Assembly: GCA_039105265.1 (NCBI GenBank)
Contig: JAPFFF010000032.1
Span: 372,001-436,000, forward strand
DNA length: 64,000 bases
Direction: 5' to 3'
DNA from: Tritrichomonas musculus
Taxonomy: Eukaryota; Parabasalia; Tritrichomonadida; Tritrichomonadidae
The notes beneath the pieces were generated by a model. The model was not told the DNA's origin and did no database searches. It worked only from the letters and a program-made list of their open reading frames with translations. This document shows positions 39,324-49,677 of the stretch, in pieces. A program made the position numbers and the translations under genes. Every line of letters starts with the position of its first letter. The stretch's first letter is position 1.

Positions 39324-40508
39324 TTCATGCTCATTGAATTTTTTTTATCCAAATAATTTCATTTGTTTTTATTTTGGTATCAACATCACAATCAGTATTT
39401 ATTTTAATATTTATCAATAATTTACTAAAAAAATCATGGTTATAATATGATGATAGTTAGTTAAATCATAAAAAATCATTATTTGATTTATAATTCTTAG
39501 TCGAAGATTTTAATATTATATTCACATCTATATATTAAATATTGATAATTAAATTATTTATTATTTTGAGTAAATAGAATTTTTTTATTAAGATAAAATT
39601 GAAATTATAATAAGATATAAGCAATTCAATTTTAAAAATAGATTTATAGCTAAAAATCTGAAAAAAATATTTGTAAAATTATCATAAATAACATTTAATT
39701 CTGGAATAAAATAATAGGTATTAATATTATTAAAAAATACCAAAAATTTTCGCAGCCTCACCTCTTTTTTTAAATTTTTAATTCAGTCTGCGCATTTCAA
39801 ATCGGCCCTTTTAACGGATATTTGACCTTAAATTGACCTTCAAAAGTGATAAAAAGGGGAGATTTGAAATGCGCAGCCTGTATATTTCCTAGTTTTTTTA
39901 CTCATATAAAAAAGTCAAATAGAGAAAGCTTAATATCATTAAAAATTAAAAACAAAAGATTGCATTACTTTCTTTTAAATAAAAGAAAAAAATAGTAATA
40001 TTTATTGAATGGTCTAATTTGCCTTTAGCCACACCATTCTTATTACTATAAGAATATTAGATTTAGATCTAATATTTAAGAATAAATTAAAATTAAAAAA
40101 TATTAGATTTAAATATAATGAAAAACAGCCATAAGACTATTTTCATTCAAATAATCTAATATTGAAAAAAAGTAACAATCATAATTTCCAATGTAACGAG
40201 GGGTGAATTTGGGCAACATATTTTCTTATTTTAATCCAAATAGAGTTTTGCTTGATTTGATATAATTTCCAGTAATATATTTTTCTTGTTCAAACGCGAG
40301 AATACTACAAATCTATTTGATAACATGAATTTCATCCTTGGAAAATATGTTGGACTTTGATCCTTTGGAAAACTGTCATTAATCGATAGAATATCCTATG
40401 TTCACTTTGTATTCGATTCCCAATAGAAACAAAGTGAATTGATCATAATTTTGCGTTGAATTTTCAATGAATTGAATTTTGAATGTCTTGTTTTTTTTGA
40501 GGGGCAGG
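39324..40508. other. Gene-free AT-rich region upstream of the Polinton
   Basis: No supported gene. It contains the small inverted repeat at 39788-39876 and ends at the Polinton boundary. Confidence 0.5.
39788..39876. repeat. Small inverted repeat, 16-bp arms
   Basis: CTGCGCATTTCAAATC at 39788-39803 is perfectly inverted at 39861-39876, with weaker pairing continuing inward. Outside, CGCAGCCT occurs at 39751-39758 and again at 39872-39879. It may be a short MITE or foldback. Confidence 0.6.
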
Positions 40509-40862
40509 AGTAGTATGATAAAAAGGGTGATTTCGGACCGAAGTCCTCACTCCCCCTTTTTAACGTCGTCCGCCTAGCGCAAGTACAACTGTTAAACCTT
40601 CGATACAATTCTTATATCTTTCTCCAATATTATCTTCAATAGGCGTGATTTCTCAAAAACAATGCTCAGGACCGTTTTCAAAATCAAAATCAACGTCATT
40701 GAACTCGAAATCGTAAACTTTTTTGATGATCGCCATTTTATCGAATTACATATGCGAGATAAATTTATGGACTTGTGCGGGGTTTTCATTAGTGTTTTCA
40801 TATGTAATTAAAGGTAGGTGATTTCGGACCCTGTATTGCGCATAAAAAATAATTCTCATTTT
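40509..40862 (+). repeat. Left Polinton terminal inverted repeat
   Basis: It is inverted and nearly identical to 56582-56932. GGTGATTTCGGACC occurs near its outer end (40526-40539) and again near its inner end (40817-40830), so the repeat is itself framed by a direct 14-bp motif. A short outward-facing coding-like stretch is present in both ends; I do not call it a gene. Confidence 0.93.
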
Positions 40863-40895
40863 AAAATTTTCATTTATTATTTTCATTAATTTTCA

Positions 40896-41030
40896 AAATT
40901 TTTGTTCTACTTTTTGAATTTAAATTTTTGTTCTACTTTTTGAATTTAAATTTTTGTTCTACTTTTTGAATTTAAATTTTTGTTCTACTTTTTGAACTTA
41001 AATTTTTGTTCCACTTTTTGAATTTAAATT
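40896..41030 (+). repeat. Five tandem 26-bp units next to the left Polinton end
   Basis: The unit is AAATTTTTGTTCTACTTTTT plus GAATTT, spaced exactly 26 bp. The array lies in the leader between the inverted repeat and the polymerase gene. The rest of that leader (41031-41409) has no gene and includes a locally GC-richer GGTGGGATC/GGTGGCG patch. Confidence 0.85.
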
Positions 41031-41409
41031 TTGATTGAGGTGGGATCAAGGTGGCGTTGACGTGGGGTAGAGGCGACGTTGAGGTGGGGTGGACGTGGAA
41101 AATTTTCATCAAAATTGAACTGAATTAATGAAAATAATTTATGTAGTAATTGAGAGATAAAATTTTATTGATTTTCCATTAATATTTCACAAGTTTATGG
41201 TTATAATTTATGAAAATCATTAATAATAAAAAATGTCGGACTTTCTATTTTTCGAACCTCATAACTTTTCCACTCATGAATTACCATTAAGTTATGGTCC
41301 AAATCGAGAATATTTTTAGATGGTTTTTGTTTGTGACTAAATTCTGAATTCCATTTATTAAACATAATTTTTGTTTCTTTATTTTTTTATCAAACATAAA
41401 ACAACGCAA

Positions 41410-44400
41410 ATGACAAAACTAGAAGATACACCAACACCAAAATTATATGAACTCCTGAGCCTGATTGTAAATGAAGAGATCACAGAAGAAGATGACTTTT
41501 TTGTTAACAAGAACGATCTCATAGAAACTATTGCATATGAAATTTGTGATCATGGTTACGATGGTGACAACATTTATGAAGCTATGTTCTGGTTCATGAA
41601 AGGTATAGAGCAAAATGAAAAAGCAAAAGTAACAAACCAAAAAGAAGAAGTGCCCGCGAAAGATGAAATTCCCCAAGCGCCACCTCCAAAAGATATACCA
41701 CGATACATTGACAATAATGATAACTACTTTTTGAAGAACTTGAAGAACAACATATGGAGGAATACCACGAAAGATGATTCATTTGTTAAGATCACTTATA
41801 ACGATTTCATCAAGCTCAAAGACGAACAAGAAAAAATAGTGGACGCAATTATGAAGAAACTTTATGATTCACCAGAGGAGTGGCACATCAATTTCGAACA
41901 ACTTACGAACCGCGGTAGAGATTTACTATTTCCTGCTCTTCATAATTTCTTCAACACTATTGTCAAGAACTTCTCTGTCACAAATCAATACAAACTCAGA
42001 TTCAAAGTTAATAATGAATGGCGGACTTTACCTTTGACACCAGAAGCTTTTAACAAACTAATGGAAAACTTTACTAAGAAGCACTTTATATTTGACATGG
42101 ATGATGTAAAACCTGAGTACTTTTATGAGAAAGGTAGCATGGAACTCCCAGAATGGTCTCTCTTTTCTCAACTCATCTTCAGTAAAACCAAAAATGTAAA
42201 AAGTAATGCTGATCGTGGTGGTTCTTTCTTTCAATTCTTAGTCAAAGATAGCTGCCCACAAGAGATAGTAAAATACCTGACTCGCCTACAAATTTTCGAC
42301 ACTCTTGCTAACAGTAAAGGTAAACAACGAAAAGAACTCGATGACTGCTGCTTCATATATGCTCTTCAACAAACAGGGTGCTATGATGATGAAACACTTA
42401 ATAAAATGCGACTAAGAATCAACAACAGATATCTCTCCAATTCTGCTATCAACAATCTATGTCAAGAATTTAAGATCCACATCAGTGTTTCCTTCATTAA
42501 TGAAGATGCGAATTCCAAAAACAAGAAGAAATCAATAGGGAAGAATTCATACATAGGAGTCGAGAAAGCAGAACCAAATCGTACTCACAAATTCAACATT
42601 TACGAGAAACACTACTTTATTGAAGAGCTGACACCATTTTCTACATACTACATTTCTCATCTCGCAGAGCTTTCACCAGACAAGGCTAACATGGAGTACA
42701 ACAGCAATCATTGGAGGAAGGCAAGACATTTCATTAGTTCTTCCAATTTAGTGAGGGCATTGATGAAGAACAATTATTTTCGTCCATTAAATTTCGGAGA
42801 CGGTTGTATTCTCAAAACTATTTTCAATAATGATATCAAGAAGGATGTCTCAGGAATTAATCTTGATTATGACGAACAATCCTGCACACAACTTATTAAA
42901 CCAAAAACAATGAAGAAGAAGACAATTGAAATCAATGATAAAAAGAGTTATTGGTACTGCGATTCTGAGGCTGACACTTCTGGAGACATTCATCGCCCAT
43001 ACATGTTCGTTCTTCAGTCCAAAGATGGCACAATAACAAAAACATTTAAAGGAGAAAATTGTAGTGTTTCATTTCTGGATTTCCTTCCTGATTTCTCTGT
43101 AGTGTACTTTCACAATCTTGCTTACGACATTAGATTTCTTTGTTCATATGGCATAAGGAAGTCTGTCATTAAAGGAAACAAATTTATGAAAGGCACAATT
43201 GTCTACAAATCTAAAACACTCTATTTCCGTGACACACTTCCTATTCTCTCATGTAAGTTATCACAATTACCATCAATGTTTAATCTCGATAGTGGACAGA
43301 AAGAAGTTTTCCCCTACAAATATTACACCATGGAGAGACTCAAGAAGAATGTTGGCGTGATTAATGAAGCAGGAGAAAATGAAGATAAGAGATGGACCGA
43401 AGAAACAAAACAACAATTCCGCCACAACTTAGACATTATTGGCTGTCGTCTCTCTGATACCACATTTGACATGTACAAGTATGCAGAATTCTATTGCACC
43501 CAAGACGTGAACATTTTACGACAAGGCTTTAATAAATTCAGAGATGGTTTCATTAAAGATTTCAATATAGATCCTTTCAACTTTGTCTCCATTTCTTCTC
43601 TCGCTAATGAAGTTTTCAATCAGAGAGTCTATTATGATCACGACTTATATAAATTAGGTGGTGTCCCTCGTTACTTTTGTTCACATGCTATTTACGGTGG
43701 GAGATGCATGACTGCTTACAACAAGAAATGGCACACACAAAAGAAGTTATGCGATTTCGATGCAGTATCTTTGTATCCGTCTGCTATGGCACGCTTATAT
43801 ACCGTAAGTGGCACTCCTAAAGTTATTGAAAAAGAGAATCTCAATATGGAATTCCTCTCTAAGCAAAGTGCTTATGTTGTCGAAATTGAGGTCACAAAAG
43901 TAAACAAACATTACCCTTTCCCATTGTTAGTTCGCAAAGTTAATGGACTGAACTTAAATGATGACAGAATAGGGAATGGAGAGCCCGTGAAGATGATCGT
44001 TGATAATATTTACCTTGAAGATCTCATTAATTTCCAGAAGATAGAGTTTACATTACTGAGAGGATACTACTGGGACGGTAAGAAAGATTACACAATTCAA
44101 AAAATCATTAGAGAAATCTTCAATAAGAGACTCGAATACAAGAAGCAAAAAAATCCATTACAGAACTTATACAAACTTATCATGAACAGCTGCTATGGTA
44201 AAACTATTGAGAGGCCCACAGATAAAGAGTTCAAGTATTTGTATGAGGGAGATGAATTAGAGAAGTATTGGAAGAAGAATTACATGAAGATCAAAGAAGA
44301 TGTCCAACTTCATAACTCAAAACTACATGCATTAAAAGTACTCAAGCCTATAGACGATCATTTTAATTTCTCATTACTAGGCATACAAGTTCTATCCATG

Positions 44401-44913
44401 AGTAAGAGAATCATGAATGAAGTTATGTGTCTGGCCCACGATATAGGATGTCACATATACTACCAAGATACAGATAGCATGCACATAGAACTCAACGATT
44501 TACCCAAACTTGAGAAAGCCTATAAAGAAATGTACGGAAGAGAACTCATAGGTAGTGATTTAGGACAATTCCATAGTGATTTCCCAACAATTAACAACCA
44601 CAATGAAATGCCTGTTGCTATTGAAAGTTATTTCCTCATGAAGAAAATGTATATCGACAAGCTCATGGACTCTACAGGTGATATAGATTTTATGATTCGT
44701 GGTAAAGGTCTAACATTAAATTCTATCAAACATGCGGCAAAACAATTTGGTGGCGATTATATGAAACTTTACGAGCATCTCTACAATGGAAACTCAATTA
44801 CGTTTGATCTTACTCAAGGACAGCCATGTTTCAAGTTCAATTCAAATATGACTATCTCTACACTTACGAAATTCAAAAGAAAGATCAAAACAACTTATGA
44901 AGAAGGACCATGA
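41410..44913 (+). CDS. Polinton protein-primed family B DNA polymerase
   Basis: This 1167-residue protein replicates the element from its ends by protein priming. The C-terminal two thirds hold the 3'-5' exonuclease (YCDSEAD; VVYFHNLAYDIRFL; YCTQDV) and polymerase motifs A (DFDAVSLYPSAMA), B (YKLIMNSCYGKT) and C (YYQDTDSMH). The N-terminal third is family-specific. A stretch with DCCFIYALQQTG and, further on, HYFI resembles the OTU-like region described in some Polinton polymerases; that is tentative. The start is the first ATG; the open frame upstream of it lacks one. It is the leftmost gene and reads inward from the left end. Confidence 0.93.
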   Translation: MTKLEDTPTPKLYELLSLIVNEEITEEDDFFVNKNDLIETIAYEICDHGYDGDNIYEAMFWFMKGIEQNEKAKVTNQKEEVPAKDEIPQAPPPKDIPRYIDNNDNYFLKNLKNNIWRNTTKDDSFVKITYNDFIKLKDEQEKIVDAIMKKLYDSPEEWHINFEQLTNRGRDLLFPALHNFFNTIVKNFSVTNQYKLRFKVNNEWRTLPLTPEAFNKLMENFTKKHFIFDMDDVKPEYFYEKGSMELPEWSLFSQLIFSKTKNVKSNADRGGSFFQFLVKDSCPQEIVKYLTRLQIFDTLANSKGKQRKELDDCCFIYALQQTGCYDDETLNKMRLRINNRYLSNSAINNLCQEFKIHISVSFINEDANSKNKKKSIGKNSYIGVEKAEPNRTHKFNIYEKHYFIEELTPFSTYYISHLAELSPDKANMEYNSNHWRKARHFISSSNLVRALMKNNYFRPLNFGDGCILKTIFNNDIKKDVSGINLDYDEQSCTQLIKPKTMKKKTIEINDKKSYWYCDSEADTSGDIHRPYMFVLQSKDGTITKTFKGENCSVSFLDFLPDFSVVYFHNLAYDIRFLCSYGIRKSVIKGNKFMKGTIVYKSKTLYFRDTLPILSCKLSQLPSMFNLDSGQKEVFPYKYYTMERLKKNVGVINEAGENEDKRWTEETKQQFRHNLDIIGCRLSDTTFDMYKYAEFYCTQDVNILRQGFNKFRDGFIKDFNIDPFNFVSISSLANEVFNQRVYYDHDLYKLGGVPRYFCSHAIYGGRCMTAYNKKWHTQKKLCDFDAVSLYPSAMARLYTVSGTPKVIEKENLNMEFLSKQSAYVVEIEVTKVNKHYPFPLLVRKVNGLNLNDDRIGNGEPVKMIVDNIYLEDLINFQKIEFTLLRGYYWDGKKDYTIQKIIREIFNKRLEYKKQKNPLQNLYKLIMNSCYGKTIERPTDKEFKYLYEGDELEKYWKKNYMKIKEDVQLHNSKLHALKVLKPIDDHFNFSLLGIQVLSMSKRIMNEVMCLAHDIGCHIYYQDTDSMHIELNDLPKLEKAYKEMYGRELIGSDLGQFHSDFPTINNHNEMPVAIESYFLMKKMYIDKLMDSTGDIDFMIRGKGLTLNSIKHAAKQFGGDYMKLYEHLYNGNSITFDLTQGQPCFKFNSNMTISTLTKFKRKIKTTYEEGP

Positions 44914-44996
44914 ATGAGCATCACAAAAAAAGTTCATCATATTTTTCTTTTCATAATTGGTGCGATCCATAATTGGGGCAGGGGAGAGCAATGTTT

Positions 44997-46127
44997 TTAA
45001 CCATACATCTTCTTTAATCTATATCTCGGTACTACTTGCTCATTATTTTTATCATCTCTCACTCTATACAAACCATCTTCATAACCAACTACAAAATGTT
45101 CTCCAGGCTGTATAACCCTTCTTCTTTTCATCATTGTATCTTTAGGATTGTAGACCTTTACATTAGTCCCATTTTCTAATTTCCAATCTTTTCTGTTCAT
45201 AATTTCATAGTTCTCTTGTACGATCTTCCTTACTATGAATTCTTCAAGATCCGCATCATCTTGCACCATCTTTGGAGTTACATCAAATCCTGCATACTTA
45301 GATAGAGTTTTGTGTGGGCTATTGTTGTACTGCCAAACTATTTCACTCATAATGTTCGGCGTAATTCTTTCTACTTTCATTAAGTAAGCCATATCACGAA
45401 TAGTACGTATAACTCTATCTATGATTCCCAATGATGAATGCAAAGGTTCTGTATGCCCTCCCACTTTTTGTCTTCTCACTTTTTCAAACTTAATTCTTTG
45501 TGGAAAATCATGGTAAACATTGATAGCCTCCTCAGAGAAGAAAGCTTTTTCTGCATCCCCTATTAACTTTTCCACATATAGATTATCAAAGTCTACCATA
45601 TCACCAAGAGCATTGATAAATACCTGCGCTGATTTGATTTCCCTAGTTATGACTCTATTACCGTTATTCACTGCTACATTCACAGGTCTAGCAAATAAGT
45701 AACGAGTATTAATGTTGATAGCAATAAGGTACACAATATCCTGAGTCTGCATCAAGTCTATCAAGTATGTATATCTACTAGTGACAGAGTGCAGCTGAAA
45801 CTTTTTGATGTTCTCCTTTAATGGAAAATTATTACTGTGGATCTCTTCTGTGTTCTTCCTAAGTCTACTCTCTAATTCTTGTAACCTTGCTACCTTATTT
45901 TTGGACTTGAATCCTATGAGGTTATTAATTGGTGGCTCCACTAATAAATCACCATATTTTCTGATATACCTTTTCTCATATTCTTTATACCAATTATCTA
46001 GCTTCCTCTTTGTGGGCCTAAAGTTTTGCATAAGTAAGTTAAATTCGTTGTAGGTGAGCTTTTTAGGGTTTTCATTTACGAGCTGCTCTATTCTCACACC
46101 TTCAAATGCTGACGAAAACACATTCAT
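44997..46127 (-). CDS. Polinton retroviral-type integrase
   Basis: This 376-residue protein is the rve-family integrase that inserts the element. The RNase H-like core contains YTYLIDLMQTQD (first acidic residue), KLIGDAEKAFF (second) and SSLGIIDRVIRTIRDM, WQYNNSPHKTL (end of the core). The C-terminal part (HFVVGYEDGLYRVRDD, VVPRYRLKKMYG) looks like the SH3/chromo-like tail found in Polinton integrases. The start is the internal Met at 46127, facing the small gene that starts at 46148 on the other strand, which leaves a 20-bp bidirectional promoter region. Confidence 0.9.
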   Translation of the reverse strand: MNVFSSAFEGVRIEQLVNENPKKLTYNEFNLLMQNFRPTKRKLDNWYKEYEKRYIRKYGDLLVEPPINNLIGFKSKNKVARLQELESRLRKNTEEIHSNNFPLKENIKKFQLHSVTSRYTYLIDLMQTQDIVYLIAININTRYLFARPVNVAVNNGNRVITREIKSAQVFINALGDMVDFDNLYVEKLIGDAEKAFFSEEAINVYHDFPQRIKFEKVRRQKVGGHTEPLHSSLGIIDRVIRTIRDMAYLMKVERITPNIMSEIVWQYNNSPHKTLSKYAGFDVTPKMVQDDADLEEFIVRKIVQENYEIMNRKDWKLENGTNVKVYNPKDTMMKRRRVIQPGEHFVVGYEDGLYRVRDDKNNEQVVPRYRLKKMYG

Positions 46128-46147
46128 ACTTTTTATTTCAACTAAAA

Positions 46148-46411
46148 ATGTCAATGACGTTACAGCCACGCTCAGGACAAGCCTTCGCGAGTCTTCCACC
46201 ACTCCGAAGACCACATCAGAGAAGTACATTTGCAACTCAAACATTAAAACAGATCAACAGTAGACTTCAATATTACAGACGAGTTCTTAATACACCTATG
46301 CCCGAAGATGAGAAAGGAATTATGAAAAGACAGAAATTACAAGCCAAATATGAGAGAGATATGAGAGTTAGAAGATTATTAAACCGAGCAATTTCTAATT
46401 ATTATTCATGA
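46148..46411 (+). CDS. Polinton small basic protein
   Basis: This 87-residue protein is rich in Arg, Gln and Leu with a helical C-terminal half (YERDMRVRRLLNRAISNYYS). It starts 20 bp from, and divergent to, the integrase. Its strong positive charge suggests nucleic-acid or virion-core binding, but I know no homologous domain. It is followed after 27 bp by the next gene in the same direction. Confidence 0.6.
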   Translation: MSMTLQPRSGQAFASLPPLRRPHQRSTFATQTLKQINSRLQYYRRVLNTPMPEDEKGIMKRQKLQAKYERDMRVRRLLNRAISNYYS

Positions 46412-46438
46412 GCATTTTTGTTTCTTGTTGGTTATTAA

Positions 46439-47005
46439 ATGTCTAACACTCTTCGCCAAGCTAGAATTTTATCAAGTGAGAATGACGCTAGTGTAAAACA
46501 AGAGCAGAACACAAATGTTAACATAAAAATAACTCCTAACAAAAGTACCCAACCTCCTAATCCACCACAAGTTACATATCCTCAAGTGTCTCCAGTAAAT
46601 TTTACTTCACAGACGACACCATCAGCATTTCCATCAGTACAAGCAACAAGCAGAGGTATAGCAGATTTGGGCACTGAACTTGATTCACTTGAGAAGAAAA
46701 ACAAATTTCTAGAAATGCTGGTTGCCATGTATGAAACAAATCCTCTGAAAATCAATAGTTATGTAGTTTGTGATAGTAAATTGCTGATGAACATGATTAA
46801 ACTTTTAACAGATGCCGACAAAATAGAGTTAGTATTAGATGAGTCAGATGTTGGGTGTGGGTGTAGCGGCACCAATAGTAAGTTCATCAAGATCGACAAA
46901 ATTCTGGTATACAAAAATAACAAAGCTGAAGATCTAAAGTATGGTTATAACGAAATCTATACACAATTTATAAGATATGGTGTGAGCTTGAAGATTGTAG
47001 TGTAA
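46439..47005 (+). CDS. Polinton accessory protein, unknown
   Basis: This 188-residue protein has a disordered, Pro/Thr/Gln-rich N-terminal half (about residues 1-75) and a folded-looking C-terminal half: a helix LGTELDSLEKKNKFLEMLVA, then beta-rich sequence with CGCSG. It is co-oriented with the preceding small basic gene. No function is recognised. Confidence 0.65.
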   Translation: MSNTLRQARILSSENDASVKQEQNTNVNIKITPNKSTQPPNPPQVTYPQVSPVNFTSQTTPSAFPSVQATSRGIADLGTELDSLEKKNKFLEMLVAMYETNPLKINSYVVCDSKLLMNMIKLLTDADKIELVLDESDVGCGCSGTNSKFIKIDKILVYKNNKAEDLKYGYNEIYTQFIRYGVSLKIVV

Positions 47006-47087
47006 GCAATGACAATGATGAACATGAATTGCGAGGACAAGTGAACGAGCTAAATGATAAATGATAGCAACCATGAATGAATGCCTC

Positions 47088-47723
47088 TCACGATTTGAAT
47101 AATGCTAGTGTATGTTCATTTATTTTTGCACTTACTTTTCCAACTATTGATTGCTGAATGCGTAAAGTCATAGCATAATCCTCATCTAAGATCCTGCCAT
47201 CATACAACAGCACATCTCCTACAGCATAAATGTTAGCATCGTCAACATAGAAAAGGTAGTCTCCATGTGTAGCAAAAGTTATATTACCGTTTTCTTCATC
47301 CACATTAGTAACAACACCAACAAACTCTTTCCATGATCCATCTATGACTACAGAACATATACAATCAGTACTGTCTGTTGCTGATGATGAAATCCAAACA
47401 CAGCTTCGTCGCGAGGGCTCGCAGCTACTGGCATTCTCTCTCTTGTACACATGACCTGACATAAACACAGGCTTTCCAACTTTGAAGTCAGATATTTCTT
47501 CCCCAGCTTCTATAGGTGCGAGATGTGTAATAGTTGTGCTGTTTCCATATTCCTTCAACATTGATTCATAAACAACAGGATCATGAGGGTTATAATCTAC
47601 CTTTTTTGTCAATTCATGATCTATAATTTTTGTGGAGTACACAGTTTTTGACTCGGATGCTGGTTCATTACCAATGTAGAATTCCTTTACTTTTAATGAG
47701 GTTGGTTCGTCAATAGTCATCAT
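47088..47723 (-). CDS. Polinton fibre-cluster protein 1
   Basis: This 211-residue, beta-rich protein has a C-terminal region (FVGVVTNVDEENGNITFATH, GDYLFYVDD, YAVGDVLLYDG) like short beta-barrel domains seen in phage and Polinton virion accessory proteins. It is the last gene of three minus-strand genes and overlaps the end of the next (47710-48249) by 14 bp, which suggests co-expression. A virion-surface or fibre role is inferred from that neighbourhood. Confidence 0.6.
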   Translation of the reverse strand: MMTIDEPTSLKVKEFYIGNEPASESKTVYSTKIIDHELTKKVDYNPHDPVVYESMLKEYGNSTTITHLAPIEAGEEISDFKVGKPVFMSGHVYKRENASSCEPSRRSCVWISSSATDSTDCICSVVIDGSWKEFVGVVTNVDEENGNITFATHGDYLFYVDDANIYAVGDVLLYDGRILDEDYAMTLRIQQSIVGKVSAKINEHTLALFKS

Positions 47724-48249
47724 ATATGTTAAAAGTATTGTTTGTATAATAAGTCAACCAGAATGGATCAAATGAATCACTTATGACTTTGTAAATTCCT
47801 GGTCTTATCCATTCTGAACTAGTACTGAGGCCTTTATATTTCTTAGTTCCATCAGCATTGGTAGCATCGATATAGAAATTGGTAGTATCGACTATCATGT
47901 TATCATCAATGTTTTTCAAATAGTATTTCTCATTTTTGACTTGTATCTCAATTGGTGTCATCTTGTCAAAATCAATATTGATAACATTTGTTTTTATAAG
48001 ATCTAAAGCAGACTTGAGTGCGTAAGGTTCGAGATCAACAGTAGGAATATCAGTTTTGAGTGCATAAGGTTCGAGATCAACAGTAGGAATATCACTTTTC
48101 AGAGCACAATCACTATTACGTACTTCTTCAAGATAATTTTCTGGAATATAACACTCTCTGCCTTTATAAGTTGATTTCACTAATTTTACGTTAATACGGT
48201 ACTCAAAAGCGTAAGAAATAAGATCATACATGCTATCATGTATATACAA
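47710..48249 (-). CDS. Polinton fibre-cluster protein 2 with ALKTDIP repeats
   Basis: This 179-residue protein contains adjacent copies of a repeat (ALKTDIPTVDLEPY), also present in the neighbouring 48271-49677 protein. Such repeats are common in trichomonad Maverick proteins and recall phage tail-fibre shafts. The C-terminal part is beta-rich and ends in aromatic residues. It probably trimerises with, or caps, the neighbouring fibre protein; that is inference. Confidence 0.65.
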   Translation of the reverse strand: MYIHDSMYDLISYAFEYRINVKLVKSTYKGRECYIPENYLEEVRNSDCALKSDIPTVDLEPYALKTDIPTVDLEPYALKSALDLIKTNVINIDFDKMTPIEIQVKNEKYYLKNIDDNMIVDTTNFYIDATNADGTKKYKGLSTSSEWIRPGIYKVISDSFDPFWLTYYTNNTFNIYDDY

Positions 48250-48270
48250 TATTTTTAGGTTACGACAAGC

Positions 48271-49677
48271 TTAAAACATACTGGTACACGACTGAGACAT
48301 GGCTGTTATGATTAAGTTTGAAATATCTATAACTTCTAAAACTATACAGGCCATAAATATACTTCCAATCTTTTCCACATTCCTCGAATAGAACATAGAT
48401 AAATCAACTTCCTTTAGTTTACGACATTCTATAAACATCCAATCGAAATACTTACATAAATTATTACTATATCTCTTATCAAATTTTATAGTCTCTAGGT
48501 TATTACACTTATTTGCAAAATCTGAGCAAATTGTAACATTAGAAATATCAAAGTTAGTGAAATCTATATGAATTACAGTTTTAGAACAATTTCCGAATGA
48601 ATACAAAGAAGTTATATCTCTACCATTGAAATCAGTAGCAACAGAGATACTTGAAGGACAATTAGCGTTAAGCTGAATTTTACCAAACTTGACAACCTTA
48701 TCATTGTAAACTATACTTGGAATAAACTTTGTTAACTTCGCTACTGTTTCTAGAGTTGTGATTCTACCATTACTAACATCATAAGTATAATCGCCATAAG
48801 TAAAAACATTTTTTGTGATAGTCTTTACAAACAATATTGTAGTTTCACTCTCTACATTACACTTGATATATCCAACTTTGTCACTCTCATAAGCAACATA
48901 ATCAGCTGTATCATCTATTTTTACATATACTTCTTTGTCATTTATGCTTACATTATGTGAAACAGTGAAAGAGGTAGAAGTTCCATCTTCAAACACAGCC
49001 TTTATAGCTAGAGTGCAATCTTTCCTGTTATATATTTCATTCTTTTCTTGGTCATACGCTAATAATTTATCTTCAACCAGTTTTACAGTAGGTACAGCAA
49101 CATCATTAGTGGTATCATGTTGAGATTTTATTATTGTTGGTAATTCAGTTTTGAGTGCATAAGGTTCTAGATCAACAGTAGGGATATCAGTTTTGAGTGC
49201 ATACTTCTCTTCGGCAACTTCTTTGGTCTCATACTTATTAAATTCATATGCTAGTTCATCTTCGTCAACAAATTTCTCTTCTACTTGTGCAGCGGTATAA
49301 TGATCTTCTGCTAATTCAGTTTTTAGAACATATGGACTCAAATCTACTGTAACAATCTCATCTTTCTTCACATATGGAGTAAGGTCTGGTATTTCATCTT
49401 TCTTGGCATATATGGTCATGTCTTTATTTTCAACAGCTGCGATTCTCTCTTCATGATTTACAAGCTGTGATTTTATAGAAATTCCTCCAAGAATCATATC
49501 TCCATCAACAATAACATCATCTTTAACATATATAGATTCATAGTCAGTGTTGTTGTTTCCAGAATTGCTACATACAAAGGCACCATCCTCAACATTTTTC
49601 TTTGTTAGTATTCCTGTCATTTGATATAAAAAGAAAAGTCCAACAACAACAATACTTACAATAGTGATAACCAACAA
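48271..49677 (-). CDS. Polinton membrane-anchored fibre protein with DUF285/BspA-like end
   Basis: This 468-residue protein starts with a hydrophobic segment (residues 2-24). A long shaft follows, with repeated phrases such as VKKDEI, LKTELAEDH and ALKTDIPTVDLEPYALKTEL. Its C-terminal ~170 residues look like DUF285/BspA-type leucine-rich repeats (TVIHIDFTNFDISNVTICSD, KLKEVDLSMFYSRNVEKIGS). BspA-type repeats are surface-adhesion modules abundant in trichomonads, so this may be a receptor-binding fibre whose tip was taken from a host or bacterial gene. It leads the three-gene minus-strand cluster. Confidence 0.7.
   Translation of the reverse strand: MLVITIVSIVVVGLFFLYQMTGILTKKNVEDGAFVCSNSGNNNTDYESIYVKDDVIVDGDMILGGISIKSQLVNHEERIAAVENKDMTIYAKKDEIPDLTPYVKKDEIVTVDLSPYVLKTELAEDHYTAAQVEEKFVDEDELAYEFNKYETKEVAEEKYALKTDIPTVDLEPYALKTELPTIIKSQHDTTNDVAVPTVKLVEDKLLAYDQEKNEIYNRKDCTLAIKAVFEDGTSTSFTVSHNVSINDKEVYVKIDDTADYVAYESDKVGYIKCNVESETTILFVKTITKNVFTYGDYTYDVSNGRITTLETVAKLTKFIPSIVYNDKVVKFGKIQLNANCPSSISVATDFNGRDITSLYSFGNCSKTVIHIDFTNFDISNVTICSDFANKCNNLETIKFDKRYSNNLCKYFDWMFIECRKLKEVDLSMFYSRNVEKIGSIFMACIVLEVIDISNLIITAMSQSCTSMF

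Noticed and set aside
40592-40801. 69-codon frame present in both Polinton ends
   Set aside because: It is repeated only because the ends are identical; basic, Ile-rich and without a plausible function.
41371-41409. Upstream extension of the Polinton polymerase frame
   Set aside because: It begins at TTG without an ATG; the first ATG at 41410 is the better start.
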